Part shown: positions 24,540 to 36,527 of the stretch, one piece after another
Layout: each line of letters opens with the position of its first letter
Numbering within the stretch: position 1 is the stretch's first letter
Source: Rotaria macrura
Taxonomy: Eukaryota; Rotifera; Eurotatoria; Philodinida; Philodinidae
Reading direction: 5' to 3'
Length of the DNA: 64,000 bases
Assembly (NCBI GenBank): GCA_900239685.1
Contig: OENT01000153.1
Location: 1 to 64,000, forward strand
Notes under the pieces: generated by a model
Database searches by the model: none
What the model saw: only the letters and a program-made list of their open reading frames with translations
What the model was told of the DNA's origin: nothing
Program-made: the position numbers and the translations under genes

Positions 24540-25580
24540 GACACATGAACTAAATAAAGGAAAAACGAGTAAAACCGGTCTTGACGCTACTCATAGTAGA
24601 CGATGGTTCACACGATCACTAGTATGCCATCGGTTTTCATCGGAGCAAATAAGAGAAGATGACTTGTTTGACGGTAATTCGAACCACTTTCAGCAACAGC
24701 TAAATACGATCCCTGGAGAGATTTAACAACTCATTAATTATCAAGAACTTCAAGCTTATTACAATTCACTCAGTATCATCAAACGTATCAAAGTAAATTC
24801 TGACACATTGGATACATCTACGATAGATTAACATACTACAAAAGTATCAGTTATCTTAGCACAAACACCAATCTTGCAGTAACCTCCTATTCCACCCTCC
24901 TCAAACGGATGTGTCTGTTAATCAGTAGTCTAGTATTTATTCTACCGATTGATATGCCTTTGGTTTACCGGCAATAGTTTCTCTATAGATTCATACTTCT
25001 ATACACTTTAATAACATATGAGATAATTTAGACGTGTACTAAAATGCAGACTTCAAACACATTAGTTTACAGCTGATCACAATCATTGCGGAATTCTCGA
25101 TTTTTGTCACTTTCCAAAAACAAACTTGCCATCCCTTGTACCTTTGTGTTTACACTTGGTCATCATCAAATCAAGATGCTTGATATTGTCAATTGATTTT
25201 CTGAAATCCAATGGCAAATCTCGGATACAACGAAATGAGATGACTTGAAATCGTATTCTTTTCAGTCATCTGACAACACTAATTTTGACTGAAGAAGTTA
25301 ATAAACTTATTGAAAATCAATTACTACTAAGTATTTGAAGCTATTTTGCGTGTTTGGTCTCGATAAAAAAATACTGGAAACAAGAAACATCATCGATGTA
25401 GAAGCCAACCACAACATTGTTGACACAACAAAAGAAAACGATTCCTACACTATATTTCTAGGCACGAAAATTGAGGAACCAACGAAGAAGTGGCTAAAGA
25501 CTCATTCATTCTTTGATGTCTTTCACAAACAACTATTAATTCACATGCAAAAACTCTCGTTACTTGCTATTTGTATATAA
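24540..25580 (+). pseudogene. Decayed coding-like stretch of unknown origin
   Basis: Base composition becomes more balanced than in the surrounding spacer. Long stretches read as plausible protein (for example REDDLFDGNSNHFQQQLN, and near 25330-25580 DVEANHNIVDTTKENDSYTI) but with interruptions and frame changes. It reads like an old gene or element copy under no constraint. I recognise no domain. The last 81 codons (25335-25580) are open but begin mid-sequence. It lies just after the polyadenylation signal of the SHFRGG gene and is not part of it. Confidence 0.3.
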
Positions 25581-27329
25581 TATGTCCCCTATATATTCGT
25601 AACATTATTCGTACGAAAAATCTTCGAAATCATTCATATTATTCATCCTGAAGTTATAAACAAGTAGAAAAGCTCGCTAACATAATCGAGTGATTCCATA
25701 TAAACAAATATGATTGTACCAACTATGGATAGTTCACATTTCTACATAATTACATATTGAGATGCGTTATAAATCTAGTTCTTGTCAATGTTTCTATGAT
25801 CCTTCTGGAAATATTCGACCAAAACTAGTTGTATCAATCCATGCTTGGGATTAGCTTCTGGCTGAAACGAGGTACGACTTTTAAAAAAAAAATCTATTAT
25901 TAGCAAAAAAAAACGAGCGAGCAAATCTTTCACTAAATTTTTATCAAGAAACACATTTATTTATGACATTCGTCATAAAGCATAATATTCACATGCATCG
26001 TGATGGGTAGAAAACTAAAGTGCCACATTCATCAGTCATAGAATACATTATTCAGTCATATGTAACCTTCCAGAAATGAAAGAAAATTATAGTGTTGCAT
26101 TTCTCTGTCTATTAACCTGTCTTTTCAAATATAAGTGATGTACTATTTTGAAAAACTAATTCAGGTCATTTTCTCATCGAGGCTACGACGGTACTTTAAT
26201 TTATTTTAAATAATACAAAGGTTCAAAACCAAATGTTTTTATCAATCTTATTTCTGCTATAGTGATTGATTTCAGTTTCCTATTCTCTCTTTGATTCTTC
26301 GTTTGTCTATTCGGGTACGACCGAGTTTGTTTTGAATGACTAAAATGAGCAATGGTAAGCACTGAATCGCCATTTTCATATGATGATGCTCGGTTGGAAT
26401 ACTACGTTTACATTCTAGGTAATCTACGATTTGTGCTTTCGAAAATAGAGAGAAAAACCTTCCGTATATATACTAGCGAGCAAATCATCTGTAATAGATC
26501 TCTGTCTCCGAAGAAAATTGGAATCGTCGAACTGTTTTCATTTTAATTATTATTATTCTTGGGCATATGAATTATTATCTATTGGTTATCATGCATTCTT
26601 TGTTTTTTTCTTCGTTTTGAATACTATAATCATGTATTATAATTATAGATTGATTTAACCTACGATGTTCTTTAAAATTCCCGAGTTGAAAATCAAACAT
26701 AATTGTTGTGGAGAATTGAAAATTATCTGATTCTAATGTCAAAAATCAATCATTGTATTAGAATATTCAGCTTTCTAGTTGTATTACACTCGAAACTTAC
26801 TGAATAGAATTTTATCGCTGATTCTATTTCTTCTCAGCAGTAATCAGGAACTTCTATTAAAGATCATTATTCAGTATCAATAGAATTACATACAAACCGA
26901 TATATATTCGATTATTTAAGAAGACGATTGTGGAACGGTTGATTTGTAGATTTCAATCTTCAAGCAGAAGCAAATTAGCTTAGTGCTAAAAAACAAGTTT
27001 TATTTCGAGTGAGAGATTTTAAAAAAGGCAGTTCATAAAATGAGGCACGTGAGAAAAAAAAAACAACGATATTGCTAAATAATGTCTAGACTTTGCACTG
27101 TTATATCTCAAATTTTTGACACTTCACATTAATTATACGATGAGATAATCACAGATATATGTAATAGACGAAGTACACAACGGAGATCTTTGGACAATGA
27201 GAAAAATGACAATAATAGATAAATATAATTTAAACGCAAGAGAAACTGAATTAGATTATAATGATTATGAGAAAATTAAGAGATTAATTTGATTTGTACT
27301 CTTCTGTTTGTTTTTTGTTCCTCTCCGAC
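25581..27329. other. Intergenic, nothing recognised
   Basis: AT-rich spacer between the decayed stretch and the 3' end of the minus-strand synaptophysin-like gene. Only short frames are present (the longest is 64 codons at 26352-26546). No repeat or RNA gene was seen. Confidence 0.5.
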
Positions 27330-28951
27330 TTAACCCATCATATTTGGCGATTGAATACCTGGCTGTTGTTGCATATATGGTGAGCTAAAATTCGAAAAAC
27401 TATCGGGTTCTTGCTGTTGTTGTTGTATTGCACGGCTTTTGAAAAATATTGTTTCTTTATAAACAAACCAAGCACAACCAATCCACAGTATAAAATTTAG
27501 AAAGCCAAATATAACTGATACTATGATATTTCCATAACTACCGGCTACGAAAAAAAAACAGAGGATGAAAAAAGAATCGCAAACCAAAGAAATCCTGAAT
27601 ATAACTTACAATTAACTTTCCAACAACTAGAGGCGTCTGGGCAAAGACCGGACCGATGAGCTATCTGTTCCACACTTGTTAGTGTACAAATATTGGACAC
27701 ACCCTTGGCCCATGCTGAACTTCCAGCAACCCAAAATATAGACCAAATTAATACTACAACCAAATCGATGACTGGTAAACGGGCACTGTTGCGATATTTA
27801 CGATTCATAAGCGTATAAAAAATAGCACATGCCAATGATAGTATCATGGACGTGATACCAGTGAATACGAAAAATTCAGCGGCGGGTTTTACATCGTTTG
27901 CAGTCGATATTGTTCCTAAAGTGTTGTTAGCTGTTGCCTCTATTTCTGAATCTTTTAAATTGTAAGGATACCACCATGATGCAGATATTGTGTCATTGAT
28001 TGTTCTACTGTAGATCAATACTGAAGAATTACCGCCACATGCTGTAGCAAAAGCAAATATTGCAAAAACAAACTGAAGAATACGAATTAGGCCAAGAGGT
28101 TCTACAAAGTAAATTGTAAATGAATGAATATTTTCATAAATAAATATCATATCAAATAACAATCATATTTATATTGGCTCATTCCTAACATAAATAGAAT
28201 TGTTCTCAATTTTCATCTATGTAATTGGTAGTTTTGCCTTATCAGTAGAAATATTTTTCTTTGTGTGTGTGTATGTTTTGTTAAAAAGAAATTCAATTAA
28301 CAACTCAGTAGATTTCATAATCTATGAAAATGTTCGTAGAAAAGCAAGAAAAATGCTCATTTTCAAATAATTATAGACTTTAGCTCACACCAAACTTCAC
28401 TTCTGATTGTTATATAATGAGAAGTTTGATTGGTTTATTTTCAATCGAAAAAATATGCTACACTTCCAAACTTGATTCATTTTAACTTTTTGTATATATA
28501 CAATCAATAAAACGAAAGATTGACGAGGGAGATTTTTCTCGCTCGAAAAATATATCTCAAAAGAAAAAGTGGCACCGATCATCGACTATAATGGTTTTGT
28601 GTTGATCACTAACGAAAGTTTTTCAGATAGAGACCATTCTGATCTATTTTCATAATAATTCATAATTCGAACATCCATTTTTCTTAAATTTTATACCAAA
28701 CACAAATCCATGTAGTCAAGTTTCGATGTACCTTAAATACATCTAAAGTTTGAGAGTAAACGGACTATGTGTTTACCATAAGGATAGTAGATACAAAAAC
28801 AGAAACAGGGTATTTTTGTTCAATCATCATCGTAATATTTCTTATCATTTATTTATACATAATGCATGCCTATAAAAGTGAACTCACCTGTAAATACTCG
28901 AAGATTAGCCGTCATTGCACTAACTGACAGCTTTGTTTGAATAGACTGCAT
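27330..28951 (-). CDS. Synaptophysin/synaptoporin-family four-TM vesicle protein
   Basis: Three exons on the minus strand: 28951-28888, 28101-27610 and 27544-27330 (771 nt, 256 residues). Synaptophysins are MARVEL-domain proteins of small secretory and synaptic vesicles. The match is clear: MTANLRVFTEPLGLIRILQF (compare vertebrate ..FRVVKEPLGFVKVLQW), FAIFAFATACGG, AEFFVFTGI in helix 2, RKYRNSARLPVIDLVV with GSSAWAKGVS in helix 3, and VSVIFGFLNFILW with WFVYKET in helix 4. Helices lie near residues 24-44, 96-119, 130-152 and 192-214. Cysteines of the second lumenal loop are present (160, 175, 181). The tail is short, with a glutamine run and PYMQQQPG, recalling the Tyr/Gly/Gln-rich tail of vertebrate synaptophysin. 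Start at 28951, 21 codons before the first intron (786 bp). An acceptor-like TTTGTTAG lies upstream. Confidence 0.93.
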
Positions 28952-31311
28952 AGCAATGATATTTGATTATCTAACAAACAAGGAAAAAATATGTATTCCA
29001 TTTTTTTAAATAGAAAATACAGAACATAATTCTTTTGGTCGTATTACTGCTTTTACTGTGATCGATGAACATCAGGGAATAATAAATCATTAGTAAAATT
29101 AATCATCCTAACTATACTTTCAATATTTATCACATGTATCGTACCGTTATTTTAATTGTGGTTTCTGTCATGATCATTTTACTTCAAGATGAATGAGCAA
29201 GTTAGACAAAAAAAGACGGAATTATCTAAATTACATTTTCCTTTCTCTATGATTCGGTGAAGCATGTGCTTAAACGCAAGAAAAATATTCTTGCTTTTGC
29301 GTTCTTAATTAAATATTTTGTTCATTGTGTAGTTTAAAGAAACGTAGACAAGAAAAAAACACTTATACTTCATGAGAAGGTTGTCGATTGCATATCGAAG
29401 AAAAGAACTGACAGAAAAACAATCGTTGAGTAATGTAGCAGATGAGAACAAGTGAGAGAAAAAAAATTCGTATTCCTCGTTTTTGAGAGAAAAGCAAATG
29501 ACTGAGTACACATCGTCATGAAAAGAAATTTATTTAATAATCAATACTTAATGGTCCATTTTCTTGATGTTTAGCTTTTCATGAATGTATAATACGGATA
29601 CATTCTTTTTTCAAAAGAAAGAAAAAAGTACGTTTTTTTTATGATTGGTTAATGTAAAAGTCAGTTATCTTACATATTCATAGTACACTCAAATAGAGGG
29701 CATCGTTTATCATTTGTTTCTCTACTGTTTATAGTCAAGCTCAAAGTTTTGAAGCTATTTATCTTCATGCTTGAAAAGATAGAAGATTGATCGAGTGGAA
29801 GAATGACGTTTAAGAAACTTTCTGCCGTTTCGACGTTTCGTTAACGTATTTCTTTGCAAACACTTTTCTTGTAATACTTATTACTTGATGAATCATTTTG
29901 AGAACTATGCAGTCTAAATTGTGCTCAAAAGAAGCAGGGCGAAAACTTTTGTGCTGTTAGGTCGAATCGAATAGGAGATTCTCCAATTGGACAGAGATTT
30001 AAAGTTTGTCTTTCTTCAAGTGGATGGAAAGAGTTCGACTAATAGTGAATACAATAAACAGATGGATATGAAGATGGAATCTTATAGCTTGTTTATTTTG
30101 TTTCATCTTTTCAATGTTGATTGAAGCCAGGAAGTTTGAGAAGCATCATACAAACACAACGATAGTGGCAGATTCATTTTCTTAAACTGGACTATTTTAG
30201 GAAAATTTGGTTTGTCTTTTGCCATATGAGAGTTTGTTCTTCGTAATAATGACGTCTATGAGCGACTCAACGCGTTGTTCTTTCTCTCACTTATTATGTT
30301 GTCGCGAGATGCATACTTTTAGAAAAAATTACGCTGTTATGATTTGTTTGCTTTTGATTTACTTTCATATTTGTGCCATAGAAAGTCAAGCAAACTTTCA
30401 TTGTTAAGATAATACATTTCTCTCTTATAAAAGTAAAACTATTACTATCAGCTTGGTTGTGACATCTTTTTCAATCATGCCGACTTCCATCAATATTCAA
30501 AAGATTAAATCGGATCAACAAGTGAGATTCTATCTTAATATCAATCTACTTATGTTATTGAATTTTTCATACCCTTTCCATGAACCTAACCGAATACAAA
30601 TTTCGAGGGATATTTTCGTATGAAAAAGATTCATGTAATGAATTACTTGTAACGCACGACGGCGAACAGGGTACGGTCTGAATCTATTACCTATCATTGA
30701 CAGAGATATTAATGTCTAGGGATTTCATTGTTCAAGATATGATTTTGTAATATTGGAAGTTCATCGTGTTAAAAATCTTGTATGGAATATCTGTTCGAAA
30801 CATGTTGATTTTTTCGTTTGACGGACTCATTAGATTTCTTCGTGCCTAAAATATATAAGGTTGACGGTTTTCAATTACGCAAGAAAATTGGATTGATTTC
30901 TTAATTTTTTTCACCTATCAAACTAAACATAATCATGGTCCCGAATGTAACATTCGATTTAAAGATGAATACTACTGATTAGAGTATTTCATCAAAATTC
31001 ATAGTTCTGAATATTAGAAATATGTTGCCTTCGAACATGAAAATATAAAATTTACATTTCTTCAATATCAAAAAGTCATACTTTCGTGTTAGTCTCGTTT
31101 CAATTTTTCATTTTCACATTCAATATTATATTTCGCTATCGAAATTTCTCATGAAAAAAAAGCAGTACATATGTTAGTAATTTTCAGTTTTAGTTGTTTT
31201 CAATGCATTTTAATGCAATCTTTGTACTAGATGGAACCATTACAGCAGCTTGCGGTAATTCGATAGAAACATGAATAGAAAAAAAGAAGTACTTTGAAGT
31301 GAAGGAGCTCA
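28952..31311. other. Gene-poor stretch
   Basis: AT-rich DNA with short chance frames only (for example 29305-29511 minus and 30207-30407 plus). It includes the promoter side of the synaptophysin-like gene. No RNA gene or repeat seen before the palindromic element at 31312. Confidence 0.5.
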
Positions 31312-31679
31312 CCCAGTGAAAAATATTCACTGATTTCAATCGGATTTTTCTGCACCATAATCAAAATTAAAATCGATTGATAATTTTGATTATCATTGAT
31401 CATGAGGTAACCATTATTGAATATTGTAACTTATCCCATGTGAAATTTTCTAATTGAAATCGGATTATTCTTCAGCAAAATCGAAATTACTAATCGATTT
31501 GTAATCTTGATTTTGCTGCAGAGTAATCTGATTTCAATTAGAAAATTTCACATGGGATAAGTTACAATATTCAATAATGGTTACCTCATGATCAAGGATT
31601 ATCAAAATTATCAATCGATTTTAATTTTGATTATGGTGCAGAAAAATCCGATTGAAATCAGTGAATATTTTTCACTGGG
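31312..31679. repeat. Palindromic foldback element (MITE-like), 368 bp
   Basis: Two arms of about 184 bp are near-perfect reverse complements around a centre at ~31495. The ends read CCCAGTGAAAAATATTCACTG and its complement; each end also forms a small 7-bp hairpin of its own (CAGTGAA/TTCACTG). Differences between the arms are few and cluster near the centre, which suggests a fairly recent insertion. I could not find a clear target-site duplication, so the superfamily is unassigned. It has no coding capacity; the frame crossing its right end (31588-31827) is a shadow. Confidence 0.85.
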
Positions 31680-34600
31680 GCAATACAGTAAGTATTTGCC
31701 TTTTGTAAATAGTTATATGAATCAAATGAAGACAATTTACTTCACAAAAGCAATGTTTGTTTCAGTTTATTCTAAAAATTTATCCTTGATAAAAATGGGT
31801 GACTATTTTGTCTTAAGAACTTCCTAGAGTTTCCTTCAAGTTTTTCAACTCAAAGTCTTACTTCATTTTATTTTTATTAATGGAAAGAAGAAAAATATTT
31901 ATTAAATTATATGTTCCCACAGTTGTTTACATATTTCTTCTTTCAAAGAGTTTAAGATCCATGTGAAAATGTCTGGAGAACGTTTCAACGCGTATGAAAC
32001 ACAAAAGGTGCTACAATGCTTCCATATAATGGAATCATATATTTTATTAAAGATAAGAATTTGTTTATATTAGAAAGAATAGAAATTCACGTATCCTAGT
32101 GATCAAGGTCAACGAAACAGCGAATGCTTTCAAGTGATTTCGAATGCAATCATCATTTGATCTCATATCTAAACTGAAGTTCTATAGTGTTTCTTTTTAA
32201 TACATTTTGATGTACAACTGCACAAGAAAAACTGTAGTTTCAATGACACGTTTGTACTTCTCTTACTCGATTTTTGAATGCAATTTACTAAAATTAAAAA
32301 ATATTCTGTTAGTGAATTCTTTGTCATAATTCACGAAGTAACAATTTTTCATTGTAGTCAATGTTGTCACTGTTGTCACTGTTAAATATATTTTCTTAAT
32401 GTTTATATGATTATAAATATACAATCAATCTTTATCGATAGTGGATATTCCAGCATACTGTATTTATGTGTTGTGAATATATTTAATGCCTTATTTTGCT
32501 TAAGTGATATATCTATCATCTTGTTTACGAGTTAGACATCAGCATAATTTACTAATTATCGGTAAATTTCATTTTATTTTTTTGAATGTAGTCATTGAAC
32601 ATCTTTGAGTATCTCTTATTCAATTCTTATCATACATTTTAAAAGAGTGAATTAGTTCCGAGTGTTGCAAGTTGACGAAAAACGTATTCTATGCTAGTAG
32701 GAGTTTGATGAGGAACGAAATAATGGTCACCAATGTATTTTTATGAAATAAATTACACCTCAAGACTGCCTGAGCTAGCGTTTGCCGAACACATTAGGAA
32801 AATTAAATTTTCAGTTATGTCATCCAAAAAGACAAAATTTTGATGAAATTAGACAGTCGTGTACTGTTTTCAATGAAAATAATTAGAAAATTTAAAATGA
32901 CCACATAAACAAAATTAATTTTTAGACACTCTAAGATTTTTATTTGCTTTGACATAATTAGCACTTCTAAACAAAAGATTGAAGAAAAAGTTACGAGCTG
33001 CCATTTTATCAAGAATCTAACGCTTGATGACAGGTTTCTCTGAAAAAGTAATTTTCACGGTCTTCTGAGACCTGAAAACTATTGGAATTTGCTTTTCAGA
33101 AAAATTTTCCTATTTTTAGATTTTGATAAGAGCAGAATTTCATGGTGGGCTTCCTCTTTGTTTTTCAATCACCGTTTTATTTTGATTCAAAATCTTAGTG
33201 TAATAGAGAAATGATGAGTAACTATGTTGATCTTATGTTTCTCGTCAGTATTTTTTTGAAATTGAGATTGAAGTCACGAATGAATTGAAATTCGATCTCT
33301 GCTAAATCTTTTCTTTTCTTTTTTATTACTCTGAATAGACAATATTCTAGGTTGAGTATCAGTTGGGAGCTAAACTGATTCATAATACCTACCTAACTTT
33401 CGCTGTTAAATGTTTTTCAACGGTATATCAGGAAATTTTCAATTTGATTCTAAGATAATCCTATGGTTTCTTTCATCCGTCTAAAAATTAGACCTGACAA
33501 ATTTCGAAACTCTTTGACATGTTGATTCTTTTTTGACAGTTAACTAACACCCACTGGCTTAATTTGTCATCCGTACATGGCAACAAACTACTCCAAAGAA
33601 TTTAATTACAACTTGACATTCTTCTTTCTCTTTTCAATGTTCAATTTGATTCAATAGATGAAAATTCTTGGATTAACTTTTCAAAAAATATTCAATTTTT
33701 TTTGCATGAGCATTACATGAAAACAAAAATTCATTTTTTAAATAATACTATTGTAAAGTCTAGTGATAAGTTTAGTTTTTCTTTTCAGAAGATATCAGCC
33801 GTGAGATCATGTTGAATAGCACTTCTTTTTCTTTGATAAGGAAATAGTCGATACTTGTTTCTTGTTTTTTTTTCTCTAATTTTATATGTTTCATTTCATT
33901 TTCAGAGGAAATCTATTGTGAAATATTCAATGAACTTTTTATGTACACTCTTGTATCTATTGTTCAGTGTGATTTTTCTCATATCTATAACTTGCTACGT
34001 AACGGAGTAAGACATTTGTTTTATTGAATCACGGATTGATTGTGTTCCTATTTTGACTCCGATATAAATTGATTCATAATTACATTGAATTCAAATAGTG
34101 TAAGATAATCATTCCAAAAATAGAATCAATCAAATTTTTTTGGGTGTTTTTTTCTTTGATTAAGTCCAAGAAAAATCATCATACAATCAAAATTCAATAA
34201 AAATCTACCTTGAAGGATTTTTAAATTGGCTGAATTACAACGTAAAATCTTATGAAGAAAAAAAATATTATGATCATGATTCTTACACAGGCTTCCTTGA
34301 TTGAATTTCAATAATCTGTCAAGTCAGGCTCGGATGTTTTTGTGAATTTGTTAATTATTGAGAAAGAATAAAAAAAAAGAAAACTATTTCTTTTGTTGTA
34401 ATTTTACGCTACAAAATGTCCAATCAATCGTAAGCATTAGGATTTGTTGTTATCTGCTTATGAAAGACTTTCATTAATCCATTCGAATAAGATGCAATGA
34501 TTTACTATTGTGTCGACGTTAAATCAAAAATGCAACAAATAAATTCATCCATTCTACTGCATTAATTATCATGAAAAAGCTCTCGGGTTTTTGTTTTATA

Positions 34601-36527
34601 TAGTTCATTGAAGTAAATTTCATTTTCTATGTTAATGAAACACATATAAGTGCTTCTAGACCACGAACAACACATATAATCCATGCGAGCAATTGTGCGA
34701 CGTTTTCAATCTTAGAGAAAACAATTGAAAACTTCGAATCAGATTTAATTCGCAGAACTTATTGATGAATTTTATTCAAATGGAGAGAAGAGAAATATTT
34801 TACTTGAAAAACAAAATGTAGGAATCAACGGAAAACAACTGAAAATTCCCATCTGCAAGTAAGAGTAGATTACTATATTTTTCTTATATTTCATTATTAA
34901 ATTATAAATTTAATAGTTTGACATAAAAGAACCAGGAATATTATAGGGAACTACACTTATTACGTTCTTATATATATATATATATATATATCAAATTGAA
35001 GAGTAGAAATATTTTAGATATGAAAATTATAAGTAATTGTTAGAAATATTTATTGTCCTGCTGCATTTCTTGGCATGAAGAATCTAGCCACTAAGGCAGC
35101 CACGTCAACAGTTAAGGACTTATCATTACTGTTTTATTATTTAGTAATAAAATGAATTATCACGCACAAGTATTTGCTCGAAAATCTTCTACAACTGAAG
35201 ATTTTGTAATTATTTATTAATGAAGATATACATCTGTATAATGAATTACAAAATTATGAATATGGATATTATTAGCTCATATTACATTTCTAGTTAATAA
35301 TAAGAAGCATCTAAATAATAGTTTGAATAGGTTGTTTCCTTCCGGACAAGAATCGCAAGTGATTTTCTACGAAATGAACATATTTGCTAGTTCTAAGCAA
35401 CGTCCGATGATTAACAGACAAGAATGTTTTTCAAGACAAACGAATGCTGATTCCATACGACATACCGCGAATAACGGTTTCTTGAATTTCAAGAATGATT
35501 GACGTATCTTAGTGAACAACAGTCACATTGATCCGAAAGGAATTTCATTTTTTGTCACGTATGATTTGTTCAATGAGTTTAGATAAGTCAAAAAGAATTT
35601 TGATCAAAGATCTTATGAATTGAAAGAAATTTCCATTGGATTTTGAAAACATTATATTTAGAAGATTAGTATTTTTTTTATTTTGAAAACAGAACTCTCT
35701 ACTGAATATTGTCGTTTGAATAATTCTTAGCATTAATTTGACTGCGCATAAATATATGTGCGAATAATTTTGGTATTCATTGTACCTGAGAATAACATCA
35801 TATAACAAAGTAGTAGAAACTAGTCAACTGTAGTATTTGATTCCAAAGTAAGTTCTGTCAGATCATTTCAATAAAAAAAGTCATCATGAACTTTTAGAAT
35901 GGACAGAGTGTAAAAATAAAAACACATTAAAACAATGTCAATGAAATGTCAAAACGGGTCCATGTTTTACTACTTGCGATGAAAATACAGTTCGTTTTTA
36001 GAACGAATTTCTTTTTAATCAATCGAGTCGTGAATGAAAGTTTTGATGTCAATGCAAACAAGGAAGTTCAATCTTCAATTTCTGTTCTGTTTCTTTCTCC
36101 GTTGTTTTTTTTCTATTCTCGTTAATGTGTGATGTGACAAGAAAAGGAATACATTTTGTAAAATTGCAGGACGCATTTGTTAGTTGACATCAACTGAGTG
36201 AGCACGTATGATGTAGAAAAGAAAAACAAAGAATAGACTGTTAGAAGAAACACGTTATGTTTTTATTTGTGTCGTCGGCTGACTTTGTTGTGCGCTTCGT
36301 CTACGTCCCCAATCTTCTAAGCAACTTGCTTTTCCTATGTCATATAGAACGGTAAAAGAAAGAAAAAAAAGATTATGATTTACATAAAGCTGTGTCTTGA
36401 AATTGTTTGATTTGTTTTTAAAAAAGAAACTCTGTTTTTAATAATCGACAACTAGCTGATCAAAACAATATTCATTGAGAAGAAGAAGAAGAAGAAGAAG
36501 AGAAAACAAACTCTTTATTTCTTTTAG
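31680..36527. other. Gene-poor stretch with simple repeats
   Basis: 4.8 kb without a supported gene; all frames are under 90 codons and unlike any family I know. It holds a TA dinucleotide run at 34969-34991 and a GAA run at about 36479-36502, just before the nuclear-receptor start. Confidence 0.5.
34969..34991. repeat. TA dinucleotide microsatellite
   Basis: Uninterrupted TA repeat of about 11 units in the gene-poor stretch upstream of the nuclear receptor. Confidence 0.95.

Noticed and set aside
31588-31827. 79-codon frame starting inside the palindromic element
   Set aside because: It straddles the element's right arm and flanking spacer and its reading depends on the repeat sequence; no domain.
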